DNA of 64,000 bases from a gamma proteobacterium HdN1 (GCA_000198515.1 FP929140.1:124001-188000); one strand, 5' to 3'. Numbered from the stretch's first letter, positions 7,528 to 18,376 are shown. Notes: generated by a model from the letters alone, not told the origin. Translations and numbers: made by a program.

Positions 7528-10425
7528 TTAGCGCGCTTGCGGCTCGTGTTGGGGCGGTTGTGGTTCGCTGGCGGGGCCTTGGGGGTACAGGGCGCGGTTA
7601 ATCGCCTGCTCCAGCAATTCCTTGTGGCGCAGGTAATCACAGGTGCTGGGCTGCAGGGGGGTGTTGTTGGCGAGTGGCATCAGATCAAGATCGGTAATGT
7701 AGCAGGGATAACGCGCTTGATTATGGCGTCTTTGGGTAATGAACTCTGCGACCCTCTCATAGAGGCGGGCGCCATGCTCCAGCTCGGAGAAGTCAGCACC
7801 ATCGCAGCGAATCGTAAAAGAGAGGCCCTCGTGGTTCCCATGCTCAGCAAAGGCTTGCACGTTGTGCCACGGTCGCAGCGGCGACGCGCTGGGGGTTGGG
7901 CGCGCCTCGCGGCGGGTGGTTTCGCCCGTGGTAATCAGCTCATAATAACGAGGCACCATCAGGGCGTCTGGCAAGCGCTGGCTAATGGCTTGGCGGCGTA
8001 AATAGACAGATTCAAAAAAATGCTGAAAGTGAGCCAATACGCTTCCTTCTTTGTTCCAAGGGCGGGTGGTGTGAAAAAGGCAGCCATTTTCGTCTAGCAC
8101 ATAAATCACAACCCAATCGTCGCGCCGTTGATAAAAAACTTGGATGCAATTCGGTGCGCTTGCTAGTAATACTTCACGTAACGGGTCGCGGTTCAGAGCG
8201 CGTCGGTCTGGAACGATCGGGCTATATCTGGGGTGCGGTTCGGCGAGCCTTTCCAGAAGCTCTTCTCGTGATTGGGCGCGTTTGAGTAGCGGCACACCGT
8301 CTTTCAGGCGTAGCAGAAAATATTGCTGCTCCATTTCGAGCAAATAACGAGTCGTGGCTGCACGTTCGGATTGGCAAAAGTGCAGCGAAAGATCAGCGAA
8401 TAATTCTTCAACGCGGGCAACAATCGCGGTGGGCCGCGTCGGGCATTCGCAGCGAATTTGCACCTCGGGTAACGGATTGCCGGGGAGCGAGCGGCGCAAA
8501 AATTCTTGCAGGCAATCTAAGAGCGCGGTTTCACCGTCGTATCGAGAGCAAAGCACCTCTCCCCAGCTATTGAATAAAACTTGGTCTACGGTTAGCACAA
8601 GATTATGGCGCATTGCGCTATAGCTAAGCGCATCGGTTTGATTGCTCAGACGATGAATGCCGCGCCGCGTAAGTTCGCGCAGGGGATCAAGGCCAACATT
8701 GATAAATAATAAGTAAGCAGATGGCCGAGCTGCTTCGCTAAATGCAGATTCTTGCGCAACCGGCGCGCCGGTTGGAAATTGCTGAAAGAAATGCTGTGTG
8801 AGGCGCTTTAATTCGGTTTCGGTAAGATCTGAACCCTCGCAGTCGGCACTGATGTGTGTCGATTCGTCTAGCAAACGATTGAAAATGCACCATGCGAGCA
8901 GTTCAATCAGAGAACGAGATTTTCGTAACGGCTCTTGCGTATTCTGAATGTCGCGCGCTTTTACATAGCCACGCTGCACCACCCAGTAATGGTCTAATGA
9001 TGGATTTTCGGCATCGTAAATGTAGTGCAGCGATAAGGCGTCTTCGCGTAGATCGTGAGCCATACCCGGATTTACTTGTTCCACTTTACCGCTGGTGCGT
9101 TCGAACGCTGCGTGTAGCCGTCGCCCGAGCACTTGCATATCTTGTTGGCGAATGGATGATTCAATTGCCCCCTGTCGCGCAAAACTGGACAGCAGGCGAT
9201 AGCTGTAGTTGAGTTCGTGCACTAGTTCTTGGCGCTCTTGCTGCACGCGAACCACGCGCCAACGTTTGCGGTTGTCTAGCGCCTTAATGTAGGCAGTATC
9301 CCAGTGCCACTGAGTGGCAAGGCGCTCCATCAGCTGAAAGCGCCAGCCAGTAGGTTTGCCGCTGGCGTCGCGCGAGAGCGATTCACCCACTTTGAAATAA
9401 AAGCAGTGGCGCACTAATTCTAAGCGCCGAAATTCTTGGCGGCTTTCTAAATAACGCTCGATTTTCCGGTACATCATCACATAGGGATCTACGTGGTCGA
9501 GCAGGGTTTCGCCGTGATATAACGCCTTCTTGAATCCAACGGACAGACATTCGACGTTGGGATGTTCCGAGGCATACACTTCCGTCAAGATGATTTTCAG
9601 AACAGACTTGTAGGGTGAATCAATTCCTTTATAAAGCTGCCAAAGGCCAGCACCCACAAATTCGCCGGCAGGAAAATCGGAAATTCCACCAAAGTCGATA
9701 AAATCGGTGGCTTCCAGAAAGCGCTTTTGCAGCATCTCACTGGCATAGGCGTCGTAGAACTTTTCTTCGTAGGCAGGCACCATCCACCAGAGCGGCGCGC
9801 AACCGGCGATTAAAAGGCTGGAGCGGTAGAATTCATCAAGTAACAGATAATGTTGCGTGCTCCCACAGTCTTCGCCGGAGAGATCGCCTCTCTCGCCACG
9901 CTTGAAGCGTTCAGCGTCCATCAAAAAAAAATGCGCTTCCAGGCCGATGCCACTTGCCCAGCGGCTGATTGCGGTGAGTTTATCCTGCAATTCCTGAAGG
10001 GCTTTCGGAGGCAGGTCGCTGCGATGGCAAATCCAAAAGTCGAGATCACTTTTTTCTGATTGAGCGATGGTGCCGGTGCTGCCCATCAGAAAAATTCCGA
10101 GCAAATCGGGTTCGTTCAGCTTGCTGCCGTTATAAGTAAAAGCGCGTGCAATGTTGCGTGCCGCTAGCAGGTGGTGTTTTTCTGGTACAAAATGACGTAC
10201 CCCCACAGGAGTTTTCGGCGTGATGTAACCGGGCAGTGAGGCATGGTTGACGTGCAGCAGCAAAGGAAGCGCGTGCAAGAACTGCTGGCGCTTGGGGCTG
10301 AGGCCTTCCAGCGTCCGCCGAAGACGCTCCGCATTGACGGCCAGAAACCGCCCCTTGAGGGTTTTCAACTGCTTACGGTCGATGCCTTCTTTGATTTGCG
10401 GGGCAATGATCTGGTGTTCTGACAT
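7528..10425 (-). CDS. cyaA: Class I adenylate cyclase
   Basis: 965 residues, close to the usual length. Makes cAMP from ATP. The N-terminal half carries the nucleotidyltransferase signature of class I cyclases: GSTGTIAQ near 114 followed by SDLDFW with metal-binding aspartates near 127-129. The C-terminal half is the large regulatory region of this class. Transcribed away from the EAL-HDOD gene and upstream of lptM-lysA, with a 103-nt gap before lptM. cAMP made here could in principle be read by the cyclic-nucleotide-binding domain of the patatin-like protein at 35-1999, but that is inference. Confidence 0.96.
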   Translation of the reverse strand: MSEHQIIAPQIKEGIDRKQLKTLKGRFLAVNAERLRRTLEGLSPKRQQFLHALPLLLHVNHASLPGYITPKTPVGVRHFVPEKHHLLAARNIARAFTYNGSKLNEPDLLGIFLMGSTGTIAQSEKSDLDFWICHRSDLPPKALQELQDKLTAISRWASGIGLEAHFFLMDAERFKRGERGDLSGEDCGSTQHYLLLDEFYRSSLLIAGCAPLWWMVPAYEEKFYDAYASEMLQKRFLEATDFIDFGGISDFPAGEFVGAGLWQLYKGIDSPYKSVLKIILTEVYASEHPNVECLSVGFKKALYHGETLLDHVDPYVMMYRKIERYLESRQEFRRLELVRHCFYFKVGESLSRDASGKPTGWRFQLMERLATQWHWDTAYIKALDNRKRWRVVRVQQERQELVHELNYSYRLLSSFARQGAIESSIRQQDMQVLGRRLHAAFERTSGKVEQVNPGMAHDLREDALSLHYIYDAENPSLDHYWVVQRGYVKARDIQNTQEPLRKSRSLIELLAWCIFNRLLDESTHISADCEGSDLTETELKRLTQHFFQQFPTGAPVAQESAFSEAARPSAYLLFINVGLDPLRELTRRGIHRLSNQTDALSYSAMRHNLVLTVDQVLFNSWGEVLCSRYDGETALLDCLQEFLRRSLPGNPLPEVQIRCECPTRPTAIVARVEELFADLSLHFCQSERAATTRYLLEMEQQYFLLRLKDGVPLLKRAQSREELLERLAEPHPRYSPIVPDRRALNRDPLREVLLASAPNCIQVFYQRRDDWVVIYVLDENGCLFHTTRPWNKEGSVLAHFQHFFESVYLRRQAISQRLPDALMVPRYYELITTGETTRREARPTPSASPLRPWHNVQAFAEHGNHEGLSFTIRCDGADFSELEHGARLYERVAEFITQRRHNQARYPCYITDLDLMPLANNTPLQPSTCDYLRHKELLEQAINRALYPQGPASEPQPPQHEPQAR

Positions 10426-10617
10426 GATGCCTAAAGTATAGCTGCCGACCTTTTCAGATGCACAGCTACGACGGTCAAAAATTCACCGCGAAACAATTGG
10501 TAGTAATACCAGCGGCCCGCCGTATCTGTCCTTTCAAATTCTCGATTTTGTGCCAGACTGATAGAAGGCTTAGGATTTTTTTGCGTGTTTCTGCTTCATA
10601 CAGGTAAGTGATAAAAA

Positions 10618-11844
10618 ATGAATATTTTTCTTGCCCGACAGCCAATCTTCGACCGCAATCTGTGTGCAGTGGGCTATGAGCTGCTGTACCGTGCGGGTGC
10701 AGAAAATTCTGCAGCGGGCATGCCAGAAGGCAGTGCTGCCACGATGCAGGTTCTGGTAAATGCGTTTTCCGAAATAGGGCTAGAAAACATCACCAGCGGT
10801 TTGCCCGCCTTGGTAAATATCACCCAAAGCATGTTGAGCCAAGGGCTTTTGCCAAAAGGGCTGCAAAAGCTTTTGATTCCCGAAGTGCTGGAAGATGTGC
10901 TGGTAAATTCGAATGTGACCCAAGAAGTAAAGAATCTGCTGGCGCTTGGGTATCGTGTCGCGCTTGATGATTTTGTTTATGCAACGCAATGGAATCCGTT
11001 GATTCCTCTCGCAAGTTTTATCAAGTTAGATGTACGCGCGCTCACTCCTGCGGGCGTAGAAGAACAGCTTGCCCTGCTAAACTCGGTGGCCGATGTTTCC
11101 GGCAAATTATTGGCCGAAAAGGTGGAAACCCACGAAGAATACGAACTGTATCGAAATATGGGTTTCGATTTTTTTCAGGGCTATTTTCTCTGCAAACCCC
11201 AAATTATGAGTGGGCGTTCCATCCCAGCCTCGTATTTGGTGATTCTCTCTCTGCTCGCTGAACTTGCGAACGACGATTACGATGTGCGCCGCGTGGAACA
11301 ACTGATCTGCCAGGACCCACGGCTCTCTTATAAACTTCTGCGAGTAGTAAATTCCGCGTCTTTCGGGTTTGCCAGAAGCATCAAGAACATCGGTGAAACC
11401 GTGATCGTGCTGGGTGCCTATGAGTTACGCCGCTGGGCAGGAATGTTGGCGCTCTCCAATGTAGACAGCAAGCCGAACGAACTGGTCGTGACCGCCATTG
11501 TGCGTGCCAAAATGTGTGAATTGCTGGCGGCGCGCTTGAACTACGGCGAACCCAGCACTTGTTTTACCGCTGGCTTGCTTTCCCTGCTAGATGCGCTGTT
11601 AGACCAGCCGATGCAGGCGCTTGTCGAAAAAATCCCTCTTTCATCTGACCTCGAATCTGCCTTGCTGGAGCGTAGCGGAAAAATCGGCCGATTGTTGAGT
11701 GTCGTCGAAGCCTATGAGGCTGGGCGCTGGCAAGATCCATCTTCCAACACCCTCTCTAATCCATTTACTGCAGACATATTGCTGGAATCGTATATGGGGG
11801 CGCTGCAGTGGTCAGAAACCCTCAAAGCAGCGCTATTCCATTAG
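10618..11844 (+). CDS. EAL-HDOD domain signalling protein
   Basis: 408 residues. N-terminal EAL-like domain (about 1-200): the EAL signature reads YELLYR, with LDDF, IKLD, AEKVE and [10 protein letters not shown] matching the YuxH-type EAL-HDOD family. C-terminal HDOD domain (about 205-390), a metal-less HD-like output module. Proteins of this pairing usually lack c-di-GMP phosphodiesterase activity and act as regulators. The AGGTAAGTGA sequence upstream of the ATG can serve as ribosome site. Its stop overlaps the argH stop by 4 nt in convergent orientation. Confidence 0.9.
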   Translation: MNIFLARQPIFDRNLCAVGYELLYRAGAENSAAGMPEGSAATMQVLVNAFSEIGLENITSGLPALVNITQSMLSQGLLPKGLQKLLIPEVLEDVLVNSNVTQEVKNLLALGYRVALDDFVYATQWNPLIPLASFIKLDVRALTPAGVEEQLALLNSVADVSGKLLAEKVETHEEYELYRNMGFDFFQGYFLCKPQIMSGRSIPASYLVILSLLAELANDDYDVRRVEQLICQDPRLSYKLLRVVNSASFGFARSIKNIGETVIVLGAYELRRWAGMLALSNVDSKPNELVVTAIVRAKMCELLAARLNYGEPSTCFTAGLLSLLDALLDQPMQALVEKIPLSSDLESALLERSGKIGRLLSVVEAYEAGRWQDPSSNTLSNPFTADILLESYMGALQWSETLKAALFH

Positions 11845-13241
11845 TCTAGGCGTTTCGCCAGCCGGTTCTGCGCACGCGCAATTGCGGCACGCACTTGAAC
11901 AGGTGCCGTGCCACCAATATGATTGCGTGCATTCACCGAGCCTTCCAGTGTAAGCACCTCAAATACATCGTTATTGATCTGATCGCTAAACTGGCGCAGC
12001 TCCTCAAGAGACATTTCGGCAAGGTCTTTGCGATTCTCTACGCCATAACGTACGGCCTTGCCAACGATTTCGTGAGAATCCCGAAACGCTACGCCACGCT
12101 TTACCAGATAATCGGCAAGATCGGTTGCGGTGGAAAATCCGCGCTTGGCGGCTTCTCGCATTACCTCACGCTTTACTTCGATCGCAGGAATCATATCCGC
12201 ATAGGCGCGCAGGCAGTTTCGCACGGTATCGACGGTATCAAACAGCGGCTCCTTGTCTTCCTGATTGTCCTTGTTGTAAGCAAGCGGTTGGGATTTCATC
12301 AGGGTAAGCAGCGCGATTAAATGGCCATTTACGCGCCCACTTTTGCCGCGCACAAGCTCCGGTACGTCGGGGTTTTTCTTTTGCGGCATTATGGACGAGC
12401 CGGTACAAAAACGATCCGGTAGATCAATAAAATTGAATTGTGCTGAAGTCCATAGCACCAATTCTTCCGAAAAACGCGATAGATGCGTCATCAGGATACT
12501 GCTGGCGGCGGTAAATTCAATTGCAAAATCCCGATCGCTAACAGCGTCTAGCGAGTTTTCGCAAAGTGCTTCAAAACCGAGCAGCTCACGGGTAATGTTA
12601 CGATCAATTGGGTAGGTCGTGCCTGCAAGGGCTGCGGCACCCAGCGGCATACGGTTGACGCGTTTGCGGGCGTCAATATAACGTTCGTAGTCACGCGAGA
12701 GATTTTCAAACCAAGCGAGCATGTGGTGGCCAAACGTGACCGGCTGTGCGGTTTGCAAATGGGTAAAGCCCGGCATAATGGTGTCGGCTTCGCGGCTGGC
12801 AAGCTCCAGCAAACCGTGTTGCAGGCGCGTGATTTCGGCGCAAATGGCGTCGATGGCGTCGCGCAGATAAAGGCGAATATCGGTGGCTACCTGATCGTTG
12901 CGAGAACGGCCTGTGTGCAGCTTTTTGCCGGCAATGCCGATACGTTCAGTAAGACGTGCTTCAATGTTCATATGCACATCTTCCAGCTTGATCGACCAGT
13001 CAAAGCTGCCAGACTGAATTTCATTCCGGATTTGTTCGAGCCCAAGCAGAATGTTTTCCCGCTCATCGTCCGTCAGAATGCCAGTGCGCGCCAGCATGGT
13101 GGCGTGGGCAATCGAGCCATTGATGTCCTGCATAGCCATCTTCTGGTCGAACTGCACGGAAGCGGTAAAGGCTTCAACGAAAGCGTCGGTGGCTTCCGAA
13201 AAGCGGCCACCCCAAGGTTTGTCTTTTTGCGATGTGGACAT
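11841..13241 (-). CDS. argH: Argininosuccinate lyase
   Basis: 466 residues, normal length. Splits argininosuccinate to arginine and fumarate. Contains the fumarase/aspartase superfamily signature [12 protein letters not shown] near residues 280-291, and the family TGRSRNDQ segment near 110. Divergent from algZ with about 35 nt between starts, so the two promoters must overlap the coding ends; the argH-algZ pairing is conserved in Pseudomonas. Confidence 0.97.
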   Translation of the reverse strand: MSTSQKDKPWGGRFSEATDAFVEAFTASVQFDQKMAMQDINGSIAHATMLARTGILTDDERENILLGLEQIRNEIQSGSFDWSIKLEDVHMNIEARLTERIGIAGKKLHTGRSRNDQVATDIRLYLRDAIDAICAEITRLQHGLLELASREADTIMPGFTHLQTAQPVTFGHHMLAWFENLSRDYERYIDARKRVNRMPLGAAALAGTTYPIDRNITRELLGFEALCENSLDAVSDRDFAIEFTAASSILMTHLSRFSEELVLWTSAQFNFIDLPDRFCTGSSIMPQKKNPDVPELVRGKSGRVNGHLIALLTLMKSQPLAYNKDNQEDKEPLFDTVDTVRNCLRAYADMIPAIEVKREVMREAAKRGFSTATDLADYLVKRGVAFRDSHEIVGKAVRYGVENRKDLAEMSLEELRQFSDQINNDVFEVLTLEGSVNARNHIGGTAPVQVRAAIARAQNRLAKRLD

Positions 13242-13276
13242 GATTGCAAGTGCTGCCAGCTAAAAGGTTTAGGTCA

Positions 13277-14407
13277 ATGAAAGGCAAAAAAGTATACCAC
13301 AGAGGCGCACGCACCGAATTATCCCGAAGCGCCCACGCAGCAGAGATCGGCGATGCAGAGGGCTTTTTTTTGCCGAACCCGTGCCAGAACGAAGCGCTTT
13401 TGCTGATCGTGCTGGCGGCAGAGCTGTTTGCATTGCTGATCACTTTGATCAAAAGCGGCATGATCGGGTTTGATTGGGGCCAACTCGCCCTGATTTCGGT
13501 GCTTGTGCAGGCCATCAGCTTGTCCAGCGCCTTTGTGCTCTGCCGATTGCGGCCTTGGCTCTTGCGTTTGCCGAGCCGCCGCGCCGTCGCAATTGCGTTT
13601 GCTGTAGTGCCGACGCTTACTTGGCTGCTAGACGGTTTGGCGATGATGCTGTTGCACGCCCCCAACCGCGATTCTCTCGCGCTCTGGTGGTCGGATGAAG
13701 TGCTTCGAGACGTTGCCGTCTCCATTCTTCTGACCGGCATGGTGTTCCGCTATTTTTATCTGCAAGCTCAATTGGCAGCGAGGCAGCAGGCAGAGCTACG
13801 CCACCAATTACAGGCGTTACAGTCGCGGATTCAGCCGCATTTTCTGTTTAACAGCATGAACAGTATCGCCAGCCTGATCACCATTGACCCGGTTGCCGCA
13901 GAGCAGGCGGTGGAAGATTTATCTGCGTTGTTTCGGGCAAGTCTAAGCGAGGTAGGTAACCAAGTGCCGCTTTCTACGGAGCTGGATTTGTGCCGCCGCT
14001 ATCTGCGCATTGAACAACTGCGCTTCGGAAAGCGGTTGCGGGTACACTGGGCGCTCAATTTGGCGTCGGAAGATGTGCTAATTCCCCTGCTGACTCTGCA
14101 ACCGCTGCTCGAAAACGCAATCGTCCACGGCATCGCCCCGTTGCAAAATGGTGGCGAGATTCAGATCGAGTGCATTCAGCAGCGTGGTCTGCTGGAAATC
14201 AAAGTGGTCAACCCAAATCCGGCAGCGAACTCTGAAGCGGGCACCCCTGAAGAGGGGGCCAACGAAGGCGGCAATCAAATGGCGCTGGCCAATATTCGCT
14301 CCCGTTTGAGCGTCCTCTATGGAAGCCGCGCCAAGCTTGCCGCCTACGCCGAAAAAGGCAGGTATATCTGCCATTTATCCTACCCTGTTTCGGCTCGGCG
14401 GGGCTGA
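13277..14407 (+). CDS. algZ: LytS-type sensor histidine kinase AlgZ/FimS
   Basis: 376 residues from the ATG at 13277; a TTG at 13244 would add 11 residues. An N-terminal block of predicted membrane helices (about 35-155) is followed by a LytS-like kinase core with the phosphorylated histidine in QPHFLFNSMN near residue 187 and an ATPase domain to the end. Partner of AlgR in controlling twitching motility, alginate and virulence traits in Pseudomonas. Here algR does not follow directly: a minus-strand gene ends at the base after the algZ stop and separates the pair. Confidence 0.9.
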   Translation: MKGKKVYHRGARTELSRSAHAAEIGDAEGFFLPNPCQNEALLLIVLAAELFALLITLIKSGMIGFDWGQLALISVLVQAISLSSAFVLCRLRPWLLRLPSRRAVAIAFAVVPTLTWLLDGLAMMLLHAPNRDSLALWWSDEVLRDVAVSILLTGMVFRYFYLQAQLAARQQAELRHQLQALQSRIQPHFLFNSMNSIASLITIDPVAAEQAVEDLSALFRASLSEVGNQVPLSTELDLCRRYLRIEQLRFGKRLRVHWALNLASEDVLIPLLTLQPLLENAIVHGIAPLQNGGEIQIECIQQRGLLEIKVVNPNPAANSEAGTPEEGANEGGNQMALANIRSRLSVLYGSRAKLAAYAEKGRYICHLSYPVSARRG

Positions 14408-15274
14408 TCAGGCCGGTTTCAGGTGCAGGATTTTGCGCGCTTCGGCAGGTGTTGCTACTTTGCGGCCCGCACGTTCAGCGCACTTGGCGAGGGCTTCAAT
14501 CAGTTGGCCGTTGTCGCTCGCCTTGCTGCCATCTGGCATATAGAACGTGTCTTCCAAACCGGTTCGCAGGTGTCCGCCTAATTCTGCTGCTTTTTGGTGC
14601 AGTGGCCATACATCTTCGCGGCCAATTGCAGTCACTTGCCAGCCGTGTCCGGGGCGCATGTACTTGAGCAGCAAGGGGAGTAGTTCGGGGTCGGCGGGCA
14701 TGCCGGAGGCTACACCCATTACAAAATTGTACTCGGGGTTCTTTACGATGCCTACATCGACATACATATTCACCGAGCGCACAATTCCAACGTCGAAACA
14801 CTCAAATTCGGGCAGCGTGCCGGTTTCCTTCATTACTTCGACGAGTTCGGATACCTTGTCCACCGGATTGCTGAACAGCATCGGCGGCCATGCCCAAGTG
14901 CCGTCAGCCTTTGCCTTCAGGTAGTTCAGGCTGCCCGCGTTGCAGGCCGCCATTTCTGGTTTGATCGCACGCAAACAGGAAATCGGCCCGCTCTGATCGC
15001 GGAAGGGAACTCCTGTCGTCATATTGATGATCACGCCGGGGCATTTTTCGCGGATCGCATCCGAAACTAGGGCCGCAACTTCCGGTTCAAACGAGGGGAG
15101 GTGGCCTTTTCCCGGTACTTGGCAGCGAAAATGAACGTGCATGATGGATGCGCCCGCATCATAAGCTTGCCGTGCGGCGGTGGCCATTTCTTCGGCAGTG
15201 ACCGGTACTGGATGCTGCTGTGGGTTCGTCAGTACGCCGGTTAGCGCACAGGTAATGATCGCGGTGTCGCTCAT
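14408..15274 (-). CDS. BKACE family beta-keto acid cleavage enzyme (DUF849)
   Basis: 288 residues from the ATG at 15274, with AAGGAG 7 nt upstream; this matches where family members begin (ITCALTG). Zn-dependent enzymes that cleave 3-oxo acids with acetyl-CoA, as in 3-keto-5-aminohexanoate cleavage of lysine fermentation. The metal-binding HxH is seen in MHVHFR near residue 45, and INMTTG and the GLEDTFY segment near 238 are typical. The substrate cannot be assigned. It is inserted between algZ and algR on the opposite strand, with no spacer to the algZ stop, so it is probably a later arrival in this otherwise conserved block. Confidence 0.9.
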   Translation of the reverse strand: MSDTAIITCALTGVLTNPQQHPVPVTAEEMATAARQAYDAGASIMHVHFRCQVPGKGHLPSFEPEVAALVSDAIREKCPGVIINMTTGVPFRDQSGPISCLRAIKPEMAACNAGSLNYLKAKADGTWAWPPMLFSNPVDKVSELVEVMKETGTLPEFECFDVGIVRSVNMYVDVGIVKNPEYNFVMGVASGMPADPELLPLLLKYMRPGHGWQVTAIGREDVWPLHQKAAELGGHLRTGLEDTFYMPDGSKASDNGQLIEALAKCAERAGRKVATPAEARKILHLKPA

Positions 15275-15585
15275 TGGGTGACTCCTTTTCAGAATTGCTC
15301 TCGTTTGCGGATCAACAAAATACGGATGCACGCGCCTAGGCTCGGCCGCTTGCATTGCAGCCCTTTTTGGCGCTTAACTTAAAGGGCCAGTGCCACGCTA
15401 CAATCCTGCCTGCCTTGTTTCGGCTTTGTGCATACTTCATTTGGACGTTGCATCACACTGAAACGGTGACGCAGCAGTCACAGAGATTAGCACGATTGAT
15501 GGTAGTCTCGGCAAGTCGGTACATTTTCTAGATGTTTGTCTACTTTTTGCGGTATGAACCACGGATCACGAACCATCAAGGCACC

Positions 15586-16365
15586 ATGAGAATTTTGATC
15601 TGCGACGACGAACCCCTTGCGCGTGAACGGCTCAAGCGCCTGCTCGCTGAGATTCCCGAGGCAAATTATGTGGGTGAGGCCGAGAACGGCATTGATCTTC
15701 TGGAAAAAGCCGCGCGCCTACGGCCAGACGTGGTCATTAGTGACATCCGCATGCCGGTGATGGACGGCCTAGAAGCTGCCGAGCAGCTGGCAAAGCTTCC
15801 CGAAGCCCCCGCGCTGATTTTTTGCACCGCGTACGATGCCTATGCGATTCGCGCATTTCAGGTGAATGCCGTGGGATATCTGCTCAAACCTGTTCGCCAG
15901 CAAGACTTGGCGCAGGCCCTCGCGCAAGCGCAACGGCTGACGCGCGCCCAACTCCAGTCCTTGCGAGAGAGTGCTGCCGCTACAGTTACAGCTACAGCGT
16001 CAGGCGCAATGGCCGCTCCATCGGATACACGGTCTGCCCGTAAATACATCCACGCTCGCACGCACCGTGGCTTGGAGCTTATTCGGGTGGACGAAATTCG
16101 CTGTTTCGTGGCGGATCAAAAATACGTCACCCTTTTTCATGGGGAGGGTAGTGTGCTGATCGACGAAACCCTCAAAGACCTAGAATCGGAGTTTGCCGAG
16201 CGATTTCAGCGCATTCACCGCAACTGCCTGATTCAGATGGATTATCTAGAAAGCCTTGAGCAAGTGGGGGGCCAGATCTATGCGCAATTACGCGGCCTGA
16301 ATATGCCCCTGCTGGTGAGTCGCCGCCTTCTGCCCGTGCTGCGCAAAACCCTCAAAAATCATTGA
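15586..16365 (+). CDS. algR: LytTR response regulator AlgR
   Basis: 259 residues from the ATG at 15586 (AAGG upstream), which gives the usual MRILICDDEP beginning. Receiver domain (1-120) with the DD pair at 7-8, phospho-acceptor D53 and the FCTAYD switch region; LytTR DNA-binding domain about 155-257. Receives phosphate from AlgZ and regulates transcription. The roughly 230-bp non-coding stretch before it gives it its own promoter region, as the BKACE gene interrupts the usual algZ-algR operon. hemC follows in the same direction, as in Pseudomonas. Confidence 0.94.
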   Translation: MRILICDDEPLARERLKRLLAEIPEANYVGEAENGIDLLEKAARLRPDVVISDIRMPVMDGLEAAEQLAKLPEAPALIFCTAYDAYAIRAFQVNAVGYLLKPVRQQDLAQALAQAQRLTRAQLQSLRESAAATVTATASGAMAAPSDTRSARKYIHARTHRGLELIRVDEIRCFVADQKYVTLFHGEGSVLIDETLKDLESEFAERFQRIHRNCLIQMDYLESLEQVGGQIYAQLRGLNMPLLVSRRLLPVLRKTLKNH

Positions 16366-16469
16366 GCTGGCGCTAAGAAACCTCTGAATTACGGATTTCC
16401 AACAGGAACAGGATGCAAAAAATGGGCTGAAAGTGTTAGCTTATGGGCTTTTCAGACCACGAGAGCGCT

Positions 16470-17405
16470 ATGTCGAACCATCGAATCCGCATCGCCACCC
16501 GCGAAAGTGCATTGGCCCTGTGGCAAGCGGAGCATGTCAGGGCTTGCCTGTTGGCCGCTCACCCAGGTCTTGATGTAGAAATCATTGGGATGACCACCAA
16601 GGGCGATAAAATTCTCGATACGCCACTCGCAAAGATCGGCGGCAAGGGGCTGTTTGTCAAAGAGCTGGAAGTGGCCATGCTTGAAGGCATTGCCGATATC
16701 GCCGTACATTCCATGAAAGACGTGCCGGTCGATTTTCCGGAAGGCTTGGGCCTTTCCGTCATTCTGGAACGCGAAGACCCGCGCGACGCTTTTGTCTCCA
16801 ACCAATACGACACCCTCGATCAACTGCCCCTAGGCGCCCGCGTTGGCACCTGCAGCTTGCGCCGCCAAACCCAATTGCGCGCGCGCCGCCCCGACATCGA
16901 AATTCTGGAATTGCGCGGCAACGTAAACTCGCGCTTGGCCAAACTGGATGCCGGCCAATTTGACGCCATCCTGCTCGCTGCCGCTGGCCTGAAGCGCCTC
17001 GGGTTTCACGAACGCATCCGTGCCACCCTTGATCCGGCAGCGAGCCTGCCTGCCGTTGGCCAAGGCGCTATCGGCATCGAATGCCGCACCGATGACGCCC
17101 GCACCCTCGCACTTTTGGCACCGCTGAATCATCCCGATACCCATACCTGCGTGAGCGCCGAACGCGCCATGAACCATCGTTTGCAGGGGGGGTGCCAAGT
17201 GCCGATTGCTGGCTATGCCGAACTGCACGGTGATCAACTCTACATGCGTGGCTTGGTCGGTGAACCCGATGGCAGCCGTATCCTTCGCGCGGAAATCCGT
17301 GGAGCGAGAGCCGATGCCGCTGCTCTCGGCGCAGCGCTGGCCGACGATCTGCTCGCGCAAGGCGCAAAAGAAATTCTTGCGCGGCTCTACCAAAGTGGGC
17401 ATTAA
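16470..17405 (+). CDS. hemC: Hydroxymethylbilane synthase (porphobilinogen deaminase)
   Basis: 311 residues from the ATG at 16470 (GAGAG upstream); an upstream in-frame ATG at 16443 is less likely. Condenses four porphobilinogens to hydroxymethylbilane in heme synthesis. Sequence begins with the typical [13 protein letters not shown]; the dipyrromethane cofactor cysteine lies in [10 protein letters not shown] near residue 242. First gene of hemC-hemD-hemX-hemY. Its last codons and stop are the first unit of a 19-bp tandem duplication. Confidence 0.96.
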   Translation: MSNHRIRIATRESALALWQAEHVRACLLAAHPGLDVEIIGMTTKGDKILDTPLAKIGGKGLFVKELEVAMLEGIADIAVHSMKDVPVDFPEGLGLSVILEREDPRDAFVSNQYDTLDQLPLGARVGTCSLRRQTQLRARRPDIEILELRGNVNSRLAKLDAGQFDAILLAAAGLKRLGFHERIRATLDPAASLPAVGQGAIGIECRTDDARTLALLAPLNHPDTHTCVSAERAMNHRLQGGCQVPIAGYAELHGDQLYMRGLVGEPDGSRILRAEIRGARADAAALGAALADDLLAQGAKEILARLYQSGH

Positions 17406-17429
17406 AGAAAAAAGTGGGCATTCAAGAAA
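17392..17429. repeat. 19-bp tandem duplication at the hemC 3' end
   Basis: Two adjacent copies (17392-17410 and 17411-17429) that differ at one base. The first copy contains the hemC stop codon. One of several short tandem duplications next to genes in this window. Confidence 0.88.
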
Positions 17430-17537
17430 AAGCATTACAAAATCAATCGGCCATTGGATAACTAATTTAGATAGCGATAGCTAAATGGACCTTAGATCAC
17501 ACGGTGGACATTGGACAAAAAGGACGGACGGCACCCC

Positions 17538-18365
17538 ATGAGCTCCGACCCGCTTAACGGATTGCAGGTACTGGTAACCCGCCCGCAGCCACACGGTGAG
17601 CGCCTTGCAGCACGGGTGCAGGCCGCGGGTGGGGAAGCGTTTGTTTACCCTGTGATCGACATTGTGCCGCGCGAACTTACGCCGACGGAACAAAACTGCA
17701 TTGCCGAACTGGATCGCTACAGCGGTGTAATCTCGGTATCGGTTGCCGCCTCGGAGCTTGGTGTTGAAGCCTGCGAAGCGCGCTGGCCGCAGTGGCCGCT
17801 TGATCAAACTTGGTACACCGTAGGCCCTGCGAGCGGCAAACCGCTGGAAGGCCGTGGGCTTAATCTGCATATTGCGGTGGCAGGAAGCAGCAGTGAAACC
17901 TTGCTTGCTTTGCCGGAATTTCAGGCCGATCACGTAGCGGGCCAGCGGTTTTTGATCCTGCGCGGCAAAGGCGGGCGCGAATTGCTTGCCAACACCTTGC
18001 GTGAACGCGGTGCGCAGGTGGATTTTGTCGAACTCTACACTCGCCCACCTGCAGCGAACGATCCGGCATGCCTGCAACGCTTTTTGACGAGCTCCGCGCC
18101 ACGAGTGGCATTGATCACCAATGGCGAGAGTCTGCAACAGCTGTTGCTGCAAGCAGGGGAAGGGCGCGAGCGCTTGCTGCAATGCCCAGTGATCGTTGTC
18201 AGTGGCCGCCTCGCAGACTACGCCATGCAGCAAGGCTTTACCGAAGTACATACCGCGAGCGGCGCGCATGATGATGCGCTGCTCGCCAGCTTATGCTCAT
18301 TCGCGGATGCCGCGCAGATTTCTCCGCAGCATCCTTCCCAACCGCATTTTTCTTCCAAGACCTAG
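17538..18365 (+). CDS. hemD: Uroporphyrinogen-III synthase
   Basis: 275 residues from the ATG at 17538 (GGACGG and AAGGA lie upstream; an in-frame TTG at 17511 is less likely). Cyclises hydroxymethylbilane to uroporphyrinogen III. The family is weakly conserved; recognisable are LVTRPQPHGERLA at the start, the YPVIDI segment, YTVGPASGK in the middle and ITNGESLQQLL near 200. Assignment is firm from the position between hemC and hemX. Confidence 0.92.
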   Translation: MSSDPLNGLQVLVTRPQPHGERLAARVQAAGGEAFVYPVIDIVPRELTPTEQNCIAELDRYSGVISVSVAASELGVEACEARWPQWPLDQTWYTVGPASGKPLEGRGLNLHIAVAGSSSETLLALPEFQADHVAGQRFLILRGKGGRELLANTLRERGAQVDFVELYTRPPAANDPACLQRFLTSSAPRVALITNGESLQQLLLQAGEGRERLLQCPVIVVSGRLADYAMQQGFTEVHTASGAHDDALLASLCSFADAAQISPQHPSQPHFSSKT

Positions 18366-18376
18366 ACAGAACTGCC

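Noticed and set aside
7425-7640. Upstream extension of lptM to 152 residues
   Set aside because: The extension overlaps cyaA and has no similarity; GTG at 7424 with GGAG and an immediate lipoprotein signal is the better start.
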